Assembly (NCBI RefSeq): GCF_019578655.1
Contig: NC_063258.1
Location: 10,296,802-10,360,801, forward strand
Length of the DNA: 64,000 nt
Source of the DNA: Ricinus communis
Taxonomy: Eukaryota; Streptophyta; Magnoliopsida; Malpighiales; Euphorbiaceae
Direction: 5' to 3'
A program made the position numbers and the translations under genes. This document shows positions 43,251 to 55,642 of the stretch, in pieces. Under the pieces are notes generated by a model, which saw nothing but the letters and a program-made list of their open reading frames with translations, made no database searches and was not told the origin of the DNA. Each line of letters begins with the position of its first letter. The first letter of the stretch is position 1.

Positions 43251-43802
43251 TTGTCTAAAATATTCAAAAGTTTACTGAACTGCTCTTGCACTTCTACTTG
43301 CTTCAGTCTAGCAGGATAAGGAATCTTGGGTTGATACTCCCTAACTTAGATTGGTTTCACCTTTTGCCTCTCAGGTTCCTTAACCTTACTGCTCACCTTA
43401 ACCTGCACATCAATAGTGGAATCGTAAAAAACAAGCTTAGAAGGTGATGAAACTAACTCACCCGAACATAAAGTGATGGCGTTCACGTGCTCCCTCGGGT
43501 TAGACTCAGTGGTACTGGGGAGCGCTCTTTGTTGCCTCTCAGACAACATCTTAGAAATCTGCCTAATCTGACTTTCCAAGTTCTGAATGGACGCTTGTTG
43601 ATATCTAAGAGCACTATCGGTCTGTTGGTACCTCGTCTAAGTCAACGTGACAAACTTCATTATCAGCTCCTCCAAGTTAGATTTCTTCTTGGCTGGTGGA
43701 GGAAACTCTGATGGTCCAGCCTGCTGCTGCTCTGGTGGCTGCTGATACAGTCTCTGAAAACCTGGTGGAGCCTGGGCATTATTATTGCGCCAACTAAAAT
43801 TT
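43251..43802 (-). pseudogene. N3 gag, C-terminal part
   Basis: Reverse strand: WRNNNAQAPPGFQRLYQQPP and EQQQAGPSEF (43,810-43,710), KKSNLEELIMKFVTLT, then LESQIRQISKMLSERQQ and TESNPREHVNAITLCSGEL (43,579-43,450). It is the usual Athila nucleocapsid tail with a glutamine-rich stretch. It is truncated at 43,802, where the chromovirus sequence begins. Confidence 0.75.
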
Positions 43803-45119
43803 ATGTGAAAACAAGAGTGTGATCTTTTTTTAGTGCAAACACGTAAGGGAGTGTGTGAGGAACAACAAATTTCTCTATTTTGCAAATTTACATAATGTCT
43901 CAAAGAAAAGATAAAGGAATTGCGGAGGAGGAGCCAAAGGATATGGACCTAAAATTATACATGAAGGTTATACAAGGGACTTTGGAACGACTCAATATAA
44001 GGTTTAAGAGCAAGGATGAGAGGTTGGAGAGGGTGGAGTTAAGTTTCCAAATGGGGCAGCTTGGGCATCACAACCAACATAATGGGAGGCCAAGGTACAC
44101 CCATGACATGGACTATGAAAAATATTATGATGATGACTTTGAAGAGGTGGAACGTGGGTCTAATGCAAATTAGGGCAGACTTGACAATGATGAAGGAGGA
44201 GCAAGGAGAGTAGATGAGCACTTGGGAAATATTAAGATGAAAATCCTAACTTTTCAAGGAAAGAGTGATCCTAAGGCTTACCATGAGTGGAAAAAGAAAG
44301 TGGAGCTTGTCTTCGATTGCCACAACTACTTAGAAAAGAAAAAGGTAAAACTTGTTGCTGTTGAATTTACTAATTATGCTATTATTTAGTGGGATCAACT
44401 TGTGATAAGTAGAAGGAGGAATTGAGAGCATCTTATTTCCATATAGGAGGAGATGAAAGTTGTGATGAGGAAACATTTTATTCTTCAACTTTATCATAGA
44501 AAGTTGCACAATAGACTGCAAAGTCTAGTGCAAGGACCTATGCATGTTAAAAATATTATAAAGAGATGGAAATTGCAAAGATTTTAGCTAATGTGGAAGA
44601 AGATCGCGAAGCAACAATGGCATGGTTCTTACATGGATTGAACTGAGATATAGCTAATGAGGTTGAGCTTCAACACTATATGGAGATGGAGAATATGTTG
44701 CACATGGCCATGAAGATTGAGAGACAATTGAAGGGCAAGAGTGCCAAAACCAGTTCGGCCTCAACTTCCTCATGGAAGTTGAATTGGAAGAAGGACGACA
44801 AGGCTGTTTCTAAGCCTAAATTTGAGTCTTTCAAGGATCCTAAAGTGCAGGGTGGCAACAAATTCTAAGGTAAATCCACTCCTAAAACATCTAAAACTAG
44901 AGATATTAAATGTTTTATGTGTTTGGAAATGGGCCACACAGCTTTGTAATGTCCAAACAAAAGAGCCATTATTATGAGGGATAATGGGGAAGTGGAGTCC
45001 AAAAGTGATGCCGCCCCTAGAAGATGGTAGTGACCAAAAGTATGCTGAACATGGTGATATATTAGTGGCAAGGCAAGCATTGAGTTTATAGGCAAAAGAG
45101 GAAGAGGTACAACGAGAAA
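43803..45119 (+). pseudogene. Chromovirus-type gag with zinc knuckle
   Basis: The ATG at 43,913 opens MSQRKDKGIAEEEPKDMDLK, a charged N-terminus. After a stop at 44,171 the capsid core follows: GNIKMKILTFQGKSDPKAYH, EWKKKVELVFDCHNY, then EEMKVVMRKHF and LHNRLQSLVQG (to about 44,535). A frame with EMENMLHMAMKIERQLKGKS (44,676 onward) and a KPNW-like basic linker lead to the zinc knuckle KCFMCLEMGHTAL-CPNKRA at 44,908-44,970 (C-x2-C-x4-H-x4-C, one stop inside). It is about full length for this gag type. It starts about 110 bases after the junction with N3, with no LTR visible. Confidence 0.75.
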
Positions 45120-45248
45120 ATATCTTTCATACTAGATGTCGTGTCAACGATAAGGTATGTAGCATGATAATTAATAGGGGTAGTTGTGCCAATATGGCTA
45201 GTATCGAACTTATTAAAAAATTATGTTTGCCAACTTTTAAACACTCTA

Positions 45249-45544
45249 TGTGATAGCCTGGCCTAGAGAAGCGGTTTGATGAGGGAAGGAAGTGGATGGA
45301 GGGGCAAGGATAGGAAGCAAGGACAAGGAGCGGTTTGGAACTAATCACATGAGGTTCCTTTTGGTTTTTTGGCTGTGGAATTGTAGGAACTCCAAAGTTA
45401 AATGTGCTTGGTTTAGGAAATTTTTAGGATGGGTGACCTCTTGGGAAGTTTTTGAATCCCTTGCAAGGGGACAGTTTTGAATTTTCAAGCTAGTAGGGGT
45501 CAAAGTAGATAATATCTTATGTGATTTAGTTTTGTTTCGTTATA
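45249..45544 (+). mobile_element. Solo Cassandra-type LTR with 5S rRNA sequence
   Basis: A 296-base insertion, starting TGTGATAGCC and ending TTATA (expected CA, probably C to T). It is flanked by CTCTA (45,244-45,248) and CCTTA (45,545-45,549), a 5-base duplication with two differences. It shares AGAGAAGCGG, GGAAGTGGATG and GGCAAGGATAGGA blocks with the reverse Cassandra at 19,786-20,471. Inside, 45,386-45,450 is clearly 5S-like. No internal region or second LTR is present, as after LTR-LTR recombination. Confidence 0.85.
45386..45450 (+). promoter_or_regulatory. 5S rRNA-like internal promoter region
   Basis: GGAACTCCAAAGTTAAATG and TGCTTGG match the 5S gene at box A. TTAGGATGGGTGACCTCTTG and GGAAGTT match the intermediate element and box C. 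It is the 3' half of a 5S gene only, so it is not a functional rRNA gene. Confidence 0.85.
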
Positions 45545-45815
45545 CCTTAGGCCATATACGCTTCAATGGTTGAATAATTATGGTGAGATTATAGTTGCTA
45601 AGCAAGTATTTGTGTCTTTCTCTATTAGTAGGTATAAGGATGAGGTGTTGTGTGATATGGTGCCTATGCATGCTAGGCATATTCTTTTAGGCAGCCCATG
45701 GCAATTTGATAGACGAGTCATTCATGATGGTTTTACTAATAAATACTCTTTTGGAATGAATGCCAAATCTATTACCCTTGTTCCTTTGACACCCAAAAAG
45801 GTGTATGAAGAGTAA

Positions 45816-46207
45816 ATGCACATGAAAAAGGAGAGCAATACAAAACAGATGAGTGAAGGTGCGCAAGAAAATAAAGAAAACAAGAACATGAGTGCACAAA
45901 AGGAAGATAAAGAGAGTCTGTGCATGAGAGAAAAAGAAAAAGGTGAGGGTGTGAAAAGTGAGGAAAAGGAAAGAAAAAAAGAGAGTTTCTATGGAAGAGA
46001 GAGTGAGGTGAAAAGAGCCTTTTTGGCCAATTAGACCATGTTTGTACTTAAGTAAAAAGAGGCCTACTTTAATGCTAATGAGCTTAACTTTTCTTTTCCT
46101 AGTGCTTTTGTTTCTTTGTTATAGGAATTTGATGATTTATTTCCTAAAGAGATCCCATATGGATTGCCACCAATTACGGAATAGAGCATCCAATTGATTT
46201 CATTCCT
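45816..46207 (+). pseudogene. Chromovirus-type charged linker and first RT residues
   Basis: A Lys/Glu-rich segment (MKKESNTKQMSEGAQENKE, then EKGEGVKSEEKERKKE) and VKRAFLAN to 46,031, then in broken frames EFDDLFPKEIPYGLPP near 46,126. The latter is the conserved start of the RT domain. It ends abruptly at about 46,207. Confidence 0.7.
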
Positions 46208-46745
46208 AGATCATCTATTCCATTCTTTATAAATCTCATTTGGGCCGAATTCTATTCGACTTCCAATGTTAGCCCACTCTTGTATATAACCATTTAAGGA
46301 CTTTTGAAGCTTCTTGGCTCTTGACCTTGTAATTGGACCTTGTGGCAAACTTACTGGATCCTTTCTTGATTCTTTCTTGTTGCCCTTGTCATGAAGCCCA
46401 ACCAAATCTACATCTTTAAGCCTTGGCGTATCTATATCATTCCCTCTTTCTTTAGGATGATTTGTCCTTGAATCAAACTCATCACCTACATCAAAAGGAC
46501 TCAAATCAGCAACATTAAATGTGCCACTCATTATACTTACCTTGTAAATCAATTTTGTAAGCATTATGGTTGATCCTCTCAAGTACTTGAAACAGTGTAT
46601 CACCCCTTGGACTTAGTTTTGGCTATTTTTGATTTAGGAACCTTTCCTTGCAAAAATGCACCCAAACCCTAGTTCCAATCACTAGGTTTCGACACCATTG
46701 GCCTTTTTCCTTTCTTAACCCTTTCGGTTACTCTAGTATTTTATC
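46208..46745 (-). pseudogene. Chromovirus-type integrase C-terminus (reverse)
   Basis: The reverse-strand frame 46,603-46,211 reads MSGTFNVADLSPFDVGDEF, then PQGPITRSRAKKLQKSL and ends NEIYKEWNR. This is the polyprotein end after the integrase core. Upstream (46,745-46,604) VIGTRVWVHF and PKLSPRGDTLFQVLERINHN-like residues form the small barrel domain in broken frames. I associate this tail type with chromoviruses of the CRM or a related group, without certainty. It meets the forward RT start head-on at about 46,208. Confidence 0.75.
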
Positions 46746-47098
46746 TCAATCCTCTCTTTAACTTGTTCATGTAGTTTTTAACCAAATCTGCCTTAGAAGA
46801 ACTATCAACACTAACAATCTTGTTAAGAGGCAAAGGAACTAGATCGATAGGAGTTAATGGGTTAAAACCATAAACAATTTCAAATGGAGAACAATGTGTA
46901 GTGCTATGAACAACCATATTGTATGCAAACTCCATATATGGCAAAAGATCCTACCACGATTTAGGATTCCTAGAAATTAAAGAACAAAGCAGTTGAACTA
47001 AAGTTCTATTAACAACTTTGATTTGTCCATCTGTTTGTGGATGGCAAGTAGTAGAAAATAATAAAGTAGTCCCTAACTTACCCCATTTTGCAAGGTAG
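46741..47098 (-). pseudogene. Chromovirus-type integrase core, C-terminal half (reverse)
   Basis: Reverse strand [20 protein letters not shown] (from about 47,080), then [37 protein letters not shown] and FEIVYGFNPLTPIDLVPLPL. These surround the catalytic glutamate of the DDE core. The upstream core, zinc domain, RNase H and RT are missing. The sequence breaks into the S repeat through the shared letters TTTTGCAAGGTAGAAAAC. Confidence 0.8.
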
Positions 47099-50000
47099 AA
47101 AACTGAAATACTATGCTTACTGGCCTCAAGTATTGAGTTGTATACAGCTTTTATAGTGCATAAGCCCTCATTCCACGAGAAGAAGAAACTACAAGCTAAA
47201 TATGAATAAATAAATAGAAAGAGATGAATAAACTATAGTCAAAACAAGAACCAAAGAGGAGTTGACTGGTTAATAACTCTCGTAGTCTCAAATTTTATGA
47301 GCCAGCTTAACGATATTAAGGAATAATTCGAGTGGGCATACCTAATAATACTCTAGCCCAAATTACATCACTTTATGTGTCTCGAATAGCATAACTTGCG
47401 CATTCCTGCTTAAACTAACTGAAAGCAACAACATGATTTCTACCTTATGCGTGTGGATTTGCATCTCGTTTCTACTAGATAAGCAAGTCACCTTAATGCT
47501 ACCGTTCAAGCTTGTCACTTGCATTCCTATGATTCCTTACATCAATCCTTGTGTCATCAGGAGTCTTCATGCCTAGAGGAACATGGAATGATGGAGATCC
47601 CAATGGTGCAAATCCTGAATCAGAATATTATGGAGTGCTTCTATTCTCGTCGTTCCCTCTTTCCTCCAGAAAATTCATTCGCGATCATTTAAACAATGAA
47701 ATTAATACTTGATCAACTAATTTTCTTTCTTCGCATTCATCCAAGCATTGGATTGATGCCTATAATTATCACTTGCACACACTTTCTCTCGATAGTAGTG
47801 TTTATGCTCCCCAAATAAAACTAAACCATCATACTAAAGAAAGAGGAGTTGACTGTCAACAACTCTTGTAGTCCCAAATTTTTTGAGCCAGAATAGAATA
47901 ACAAAAATAAGGGAAAACTCATTTGTACATAATTACATGAGTCCTAAACAGCAAAATGCTTGTATTCCCACTTGGGTTAGTTAAAAGCAACATAATTTCT
48001 TCCTTACGCGTGTGGATTTGTGTCCCATCCTACTTGATCATCAAGTCACACCCCAATGCCATCGGTTAAGCTTATCAATTGTATTCCCATGATACCTTAT
48101 TCCAATCCTTGTGTCATTAGGAGTCCTCGTGCCTAGAGGAATATGGAATGATGGAGATCCCAATGGTGCAAATCCTGAATTGGAATATTGGAGCATGCCT
48201 CAATTCACAGCATTCCATATTTCCACTAAAATATGTGTTCACAATCATTATAAGAATGATATCAATACTCAATCAACTAATTTTCTTTCTTCGCATTGAC
48301 TTAAACACAAGGGTCAACAAAGGGCACAAAAGAAAGGAAGGATGTAAGTGATAAGTCTATGTTCGCTAGAATGAGGCTTGATAAGTCTGCAATATTCTTG
48401 AAAGAACCCATATCTTGATTTTCTACAAGGTAGAAAACTCAAATAATATGCTCACTGCCTATAAGTATTCGGTTGCATGCGATTTTTGTAGTACAAAAGT
48501 GTATTTAACTGATCAACAATTCTTGTAGTCCTATATTTTATGAGCCAGCTTAACAAAAATAAGAAAAAATTCATGTGGGCCTACTTAATAATGATTTGAC
48601 CCAAATTTGTTCATTATATGTGCCACAAACATCAAAATGCTCACATTGCCTCTTGTATTATGCTGGGATTAATAAAAAAACAACATGATTTCTCATTTAT
48701 GAGTGCGGATTTACGTCTTGTCCTGCTTGATCATCAAGCCAATCCCCAATGCCACCAATCAAGCTTGTCAATTAAGTTTCTATAATTCCTTATGCCAATC
48801 CTTATGTCATCAGAAGTCATCGTGCCTAGAGGAACTAATGCAAATCTAAAGCCCAAGGAGCCAAGTAGCCAACCAAGTCAAGGAGATCATGTTCTAAGCC
48901 CAATGTCAATGGAGGCCCAATTACAAGAGCTAGAGCCAAAAGAATGAAGTTGGCCTTAAATGGGCTTATTCAAGATATTTAGACCAAATAACCAAATCCA
49001 CATGGAAAATTAAGTTTAATAAAGCCCAATTCTCTTCTATATGGCTAAGCGCAAGGATCAAATTGAATTGATTTAAACACAAGGGTAGACAGAGAACACA
49101 AAAGAAAGAAAGGACATGAGCAATAAGTCTAGGTTTGCTCGTTTAAGTCTTCATATGTCCATAAAGTTCTTGCTTAGATTAAACTAAATTTATAAAATAT
49201 CAAGCCTTCACTTGATAAATTCACCAAGTTCAAAAAGAACAAAAGAAGAGAATTAACTCCAAAATAATCAATATTCAACAACTCCCTTTACATGAGTCCT
49301 CGTGCCTAGAGGAAGAAGGAAGGATGAAGATCCTAATGGTGCAAATCCTGAGTTAAAATATTTGGGCATGATTCTATTCTTGGTGTTCCCTCTTTCCTCT
49401 AAGAGATTCCTCCACGATCATTCAGAGAATGATATCAGCACATGATCAACTAATTTTCTTTCTTCGCATTCCTCTAAGCATTAGATCAGTGCTTATAATT
49501 GTCGCTTCCACGCGCTTTCACTCAATACTCGTATTTATGCTCCCCATATAAAACCAAACCAACATTACAAGATAGAGATTAGACAAATAGAAATAAAAGA
49601 AATAAAAAAGAATGAGAATATAGGTAGGACTTCAAATCTAATAAGGAAAGAAATCACATGTTCTTTGTTCTCTTCCATATGGCTAAGCATAAGGATCAAA
49701 TCAATTTGATTTAAACAAAAGCGTAGACAAAGAACACAAGAGAAAGGAAAGACGTGAGGGATAAGTCTATGCTCACTAGCGCGAGTCTTGATAAGTCTAC
49801 AAATTTCTTGAAAGAACCCATAACTTGATTTTCTCCATAGTAGAAAACTCAAATAATATGCTCATTAGCATCCGTTATTCGGTTGCATGCAGCTTTTATA
49901 GTGCGAAAGCCTTCATTCTATAAGAAGAAGAGATTAGAAGCTAAATATGAATAAATAAATAAATAAATAAATAGATAAAGATTGATAAATTAAAGTCAAA

Positions 50001-53000
50001 TCAAGAACAAGAGACGAGTTGACTAGGCAACAACTCTCTTAGTCTTAAATTTTATGAGCCAACTTAATAAAAATAAGGTAAATTCAGGTGGGCCTACCTA
50101 AAAACACTCCGACCAAAAATACTTCATTATATCCATTTCAAATATCAAAGCGCTCGAATTCTGACTTGTATTACACTTGGATTAATCAAAAAAACTTGAT
50201 TTCATCCTTACATGCGTGGATTTATGTCTCTCTTGCTTGATCATCAAGCTACGGCCTAATGCGTCGGTGAAGCTTGTTAATTATGTTCCTATGATTCCTT
50301 ACACCCAACCTTGTGTCATCAACAGTCCTAATGGTGCAAATCATGAGTCAGAATATTTGGGCATGCCTCCATTCTCGACGCTTCTTCTTTCATCTAAAAG
50401 ATTCCTCCATGATCATTCGGAGAATGATATCAATACATGATCAACAAATTTTCTTTCTTCACATTCTTTGAAGCATTGGATCAGTGCTTATGATGGTCGC
50501 TTCCATGCACATTCAAATAACACTCATGTTTATGCTCCCCATCTAAAATCAAACCAACATACTACATAGAGATTAGAAAGAGACACATAAGAGAAAAAAA
50601 CAAAATGAGAATATAGGTAAGATTTCAAATCAGATAAGGAAAGATACCATAAGTTCTTTATTCTCTTTTATATGGCTAAGCATAACGATCAAATCAAATT
50701 GATTTAAACACAAACATTGATAAAGAACACAAGAGAAAGGAAGGACGTGAGGAATAAGTCTATGCCCCCTAGCACAAGTGTTTATAAGTTGATAACTTGA
50801 TTTCCTGCAAGGTAGAAAATTAAAATAATATGCTCATTAGCCTCAAATATTTGGTTGCATGCGGTTTTTATAGTGCAGAAGCCCTTATTCTATAAGAAGA
50901 AGAGACTAGAAGCTAAATATGAATAAATAAATAAAGACTTAGAAGTCAAATCAAGAACTAGAGAGGAGTTGACCAGGCAAGAACTCTCGTAATCCCAAAT
51001 TTTATAAGCTAGCTTAATAAAAATAAGGATAAATTCGTGTGGACCTACTTAAAAACACTCCAACATAAATCACTTCATTATATACATTTCAAACATTAAA
51101 GTGCTTGAACTCTGGCTTGTATTACACTTAGATTAATAAAAAAGAACATGATTTCTCCCTTACGCTCGTGGATTTACGTCTTTTCGCTTGATCATCAAGC
51201 TAACCCCAATGCCACTTGTCAAGCTTGTTAATTGGATTCCCATGATTCCTTACGCCCAACCTTGCATCATCAAGAGTCCTCGTGCCTAGAGGAAGAAGGA
51301 AGGATGGAGATCCTAATGGTGCAAATCCTGAGTTAAAATATTTGGGCATATGACCCGATTCTTGTTGTTCCCTCTTTCCTCTAAAAGATTACTCTGCAAT
51401 CATTCAGAGAATAATACTAGTACACAATCAACTAATTTTCTTTCTTCGCATTCCTCTAAGCATTAGATTGGTGCCTATGATTATTGCTCCCACGCACTTT
51501 CACTCAACACTCGTGTTTATGCTCCCTATATGAAACCAAACCAACATACTATATAGAGATTAGAAAGAGAGACACAAAACAAACTAAAGATATGAGAATA
51601 TAGGTAGGATTTCATACCCAATAAGGAAAGAAGTAATATGTTCATTCTTCTCTTCCATACGGCTAAGCGTGAGGATCAAATCGAATTTATTTAAACACAA
51701 GCATAAACAAAGAACACAAGTGAAAAGAAAGACGTGATGGATAAGTCTATGCCCGGTAGCGAGAATGTTGATAAGTCCATAAATTTCTTGAGAGAACCCA
51801 TGATATGATTTCCTGCAAGATAGAAATCTAAAACAATATGCTCATTAGCCTCAAGTATTTGGTTGTATGCGATTTTTATAGTGTAAAAGCCCTTATTCCA
51901 TAAGAAGAAGAGATTAGAAGCTAAATATGAATACATGAATAAAGAAAGTTTAATAAAATAAAGTCATATCAAGAACTAGAGAGGAGTTGACTAGGCAACA
52001 ACTCTTGTAGTCTAAAATATTATGAGCTAGCTTAATAGAAATAAGGTAATTCGAGTGGGCCTACCTAGAAACACTCTGACCCAAATTACTTCATTATATG
52101 CATTTCAAACATCAAAGTGCTCAAATTCCAGCTTGTATTACGCTTGAATTAATCGAAAATAACATGATTTCTCCCTTATGCGCTTGGATTTACGTCTCTT
52201 ATGCTTGATCATCAAGCTAAGCCCTAATGCCACCAGTCAAGCTTGTTAATTGCATTTCCATGATTCCTTGCACCCAACCTTGTGTCATCACGAGTCCTCG
52301 TCCCTATCCAAAGATTCATCGACGATCATTCGGAGAATGATATTAATACTTGATTAACTAATTTTCTTTCTTCGCAGTCATCTAAGCATTGGATCAGTGT
52401 CTATAATTATTGCTTCCATGCACTTTCTCTTAAGAGTGGTGTTTATGCTCCCCAAATAAAACTAAACCATCATACTAGACAAAGAGGAATTGACTAGTTA
52501 ACAACTCTCGTAGTCCCAAATTTCTTAAGCTAGAATAACAAAAATAATAGAAAATTCATGTGGGCATATACCTAATAACACCCTGGCCAAAATGATATAA
52601 TTATATGTGTCACAAACATCAAAACAATGCATTCTTGCTTGGATTAATCAAAAGCAACATGATTTTATGCTTGTGGATTTATGTCTCGTCCTACTAGATC
52701 ATCAAGTCATACCCCAATGCCACCGGTCAAGCTTGTCAATTGCATTCCCATGATTCCTTATGCCAATCCTTGTGTCACTAGGAGTCCTCACGCCTAAAGG
52801 AACATGGAATGATGGAGATCGCAATGGTCCAAATCTTAAATTGAAATATTGGGGCGTGCCTCAATTCCAAATCTAGATTTGCTAGTGCGGGTCTTCATAA
52901 GTCCACAAAGTTCTTGTAAGAATGCATAACTAGATTTCTCGCAAGGTAGAAAACTAAAATAAAATGCTCACTAGCCTAAAGTATTCGGTTGCATATAGTT

Positions 53001-54164
53001 TTTATAGTGTGAAAGCCATAATTCCATATGATGAAGAAATAAGAAGCTAAATATGAATGAATAAATAAAGAATGATGAATAAACTAAAGTTAAATCAAGA
53101 ACCGGAGAGGAGTTGACTGGTCAACAGCTCTTGTTGTCCCAAATTTTGTGAGCCAACTTAATGAAAGCAAGGGAAGATCTGCGAGGGCCTACCTAATAAC
53201 AATTGAACCTAAATTACTTCTTTATATGCATCTTAGACAACAAAACACTCGCATTTCCAATAGTATTGCACTTGGATTAATCGAAACCCATATGATTTCT
53301 CATTATCGCTCATGGATTTACGTTTTGTCTTGCTTGATCATCAAGCTAAGCCTCAATGTTACTGGTAAAGCTTGTCAATTGCATTCCTATGATTCCTTAC
53401 GCCAATCCTCACATCATCAGGAGTCCTCGTGCCTAGTGGTACAAGGAACAAGCCTCAATTATCATCATTCCCTTTTTCCTCCAAAAGTTTTATTTCCAAT
53501 CATTTAAAGAATGATATCGATACTTGATCAACTAATTTTCTTTCTTCGCATTAGTCCAAGTATTGAATCAGTGCTTATGATTGCCGCTTCCATAAGCTTT
53601 CTCTCAAAAATCATATTTATGCTCCCCAAATAAAATCAAACTATCATACTAGAGAAAGAGGAGTTGATTGGTCAACAACTCTCATAGTCCCAAATCTTAT
53701 GAGTTAGATTAACACTCTGGTCCAAATTAAATAATTATATGCATCCCAAACATCAAAATGCACGCATTACCACTTGGATTAATCGAAACATGATTTCTCC
53801 CTTATGCGCGTGGATTTGCATCTCGTCCTGCTAGATCATCAAATCACGCCATAATGACACCGGTCAAGCTTGTCAATTTTATTTATGCTCGCCAAATAAA
53901 ACCAAACTATCAAACTAGATAGAGATTAGATAGAGTGGAACAAAAGAAACGAACCAAATCAGAACATAGGTAGGATTTCAGATATGATAAGGAAAGAAAT
54001 CACAAGTTCTTTATTTTATTCCATACGGCTAAGCGAAAGGATCAAATCAAATTGACTTACGCATAAAGGTCAACAAAGAACACAAAAGAAAGGAAGGACG
54101 TAAGCAATAAGTCTATGTTCGCTAGAATGAGTCTTGATTAGTCCACAAAGTTCTTAATAGAACT
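47083..54164 (+). repeat. S tandem array, block 1
   Basis: Tandem copies of a unit up to about 1 kb long. A landmark like CCACCGGTCAAGCTTGTCAA occurs near 47,498, 48,053, 48,748, 50,258, 51,207, 52,226, 52,716, 53,353 and 53,853. The two longest spacings (949 and 1,019 bases) probably show the full unit; the others are shortened by internal deletions. Other conserved segments are AACTAATTTTCTTTCTTCGC, GGTTGCATGCGGTTTTTATA, GAAAGAACCCATAACTTGAT and CAAATTTTATGAGCC. No conserved long ORF is present. On the reverse strand each full unit has a CACTATAAAAACCGCATGC segment resembling a TATA box. I cannot tell whether it is a satellite, an LTR-derived array, or both. Confidence 0.8.
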
Positions 54165-55642
54165 TTATATGCATCATTTTATACATATTTACATGCCTAA
54201 TTGTTTACATTTTTGTGCATAGTTATCTTGTTTTATGCCAGAATCACCTGTGTTTTGGTTTTCTTCATGTTTCAGGACATTATCGAGGGACATTATCCGT
54301 AATCGAGGGAAATACGCACAATTACGGACCATAATTCATCAAATTGAGCAAGGACTAGCATTCTAAAGTTGAGCACGGCCTGGACTCCGGCCGTGCTGAA
54401 CCATCAAATAATTGCCTTTCAAGAATGCCATTTTGGCACGGTTTCTGAAGCCACCAAGGCCTCTACCACGGCCCATGGTGGCTCAGCACCGGCTAGGGCA
54501 CAGCCAGGAAGAAGTCATGAGTTACAGAGCACGGAGGTCCAGCACGGCCTGGACTTCGCCCATGCTGATCAACACGGGCTTGACCATGGCCGTGCTGAAA
54601 GATTTATATAGGCAAAAACGATTTGTTGAATAAGGGTTCAATTTTCTGACTTGATTTCACATATACAAGCTTAAGCCATCTTCTTCCAGACTTCAATACT
54701 CGACCTTAGAAGATCATTTCATCTATTGAAGGAAGGATTACAATTGTTTTAACATCAAATTGAAGATCAAGACAAGATATGGGAGCATTCAAGAGGCAAA
54801 TTAGGTTTTACCATTCTGAATTGGGAAATTAGGGTTTTTAATCCAACTTGAAGAAGAAGGGTGTACATGCCTTCAATTTACTTTTCTGAATCTATTCTTT
54901 ACTTTGTGTTGCTTATTAGTATGAGTAACTAAATTTGTCAAACCCATTGGGGTTCCTATGTTGTTGGATTGATTTTAATGCTTATGAGATTTTGATTATC
55001 AATGCTTGTCTCTTTTTGCTTTCATTATTAATGAGAAATCACTTTATTCATGAGACATCGTGAGTTGTGGTATTCAGATTACTTTATGTAATTGAGAAAT
55101 TCATTTAGCAATTGGAAATTTGAATAGCAAGAACTGATTAATGATCACTTAGATATAAGGGTAATTGACTAGCCGGATTAAGAATTAACAAAGCTTAATA
55201 GAGGCGAGTTAAAGCTTAATGCTAATCGAATAATGGATCATTAGGAAGAGATTCCAACTATAGGTTCTTAGATTTAGGAATTCAAATATCTCGAGAGGGA
55301 GACCGAATTCAGTTAAGAATTTGTCCACGAGTAATTGTAATTGGTAATCAATATAATCTCTATATTCACTAAAATCCAACTAGCTTAGGTCCCCCAAGGT
55401 TTGCTTTTCCTTCAATCATTTTCCTATATCCTTTCAGATCATTTGATACTTAGTTAATTGTTTGTTCATAGTTAATCATAGCATAATAACTTCATCAATT
55501 TTGTTAAGGTTAGATAACATAAGACGCTGCAGTAGTTCTAGGATCACCCTTTCCCGAGAATACGACCTTTATACTCACCATTTGTGCTAGTCTGCATCGA
55601 TAGGTTCACTGCTTAGATTTTAGCTACACAAATAGTTTATCA
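54165..55642 (+). mobile_element. Solo Athila-type LTR, family A, in the S array
   Basis: 1,478 bases, starting TTATATGCATCATTTTATAC (TG start mutated to TT) and ending AATAGTTTATCA. It is flanked by GAACT (54,160-54,164) and GAACC (55,643-55,647). In intact S units this position reads AAGAACCCATAAC, so the site is an empty-site match. Its U3 has the perfect hairpin AGCACGGCC-TGGACTCC-GGCCGTGCT near 54,374 and TATATA at 54,605. No internal sequence remains. Confidence 0.9.

Larger units (their letters stand above)
45120..45815 (+). pseudogene. Chromovirus-type protease, split by a Cassandra LTR
   Basis: First part (45,110-45,248): ENIFHTRCRVNDKVCSM, then IINRGSCANM, where the family has IIDGGSC, so the catalytic aspartate is replaced. 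LCLPTFKH follows. The frame breaks at 45,248 and resumes after the insertion at 45,550 with PYTLQWLNNYGEIIVAKQV, then DEVLCDMVPMHARHILLG, WQFDRRVIHDGFTNKYSF and LVPLTPKKVYEE. The two halves join across the inserted LTR without other loss. Confidence 0.8.

Noticed and set aside
45386..45450. A 5S rRNA gene
   Set aside because: Only the 3' half of 5S is present and it lies within a Cassandra-type LTR with target duplication, so it is a mobile-element promoter and not an rRNA gene.
49565..49852. 95-codon reverse frame with a hydrophobic end
   Set aside because: It is inside an S unit. Other units share its MEENKE start but lose the frame soon after, so conserved coding is not supported.
54369..54633. 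Two overlapping open frames as host small genes
   Set aside because: They lie within the U3 of a solo LTR. Reported instead as a possible LTR-encoded frame with low interest.
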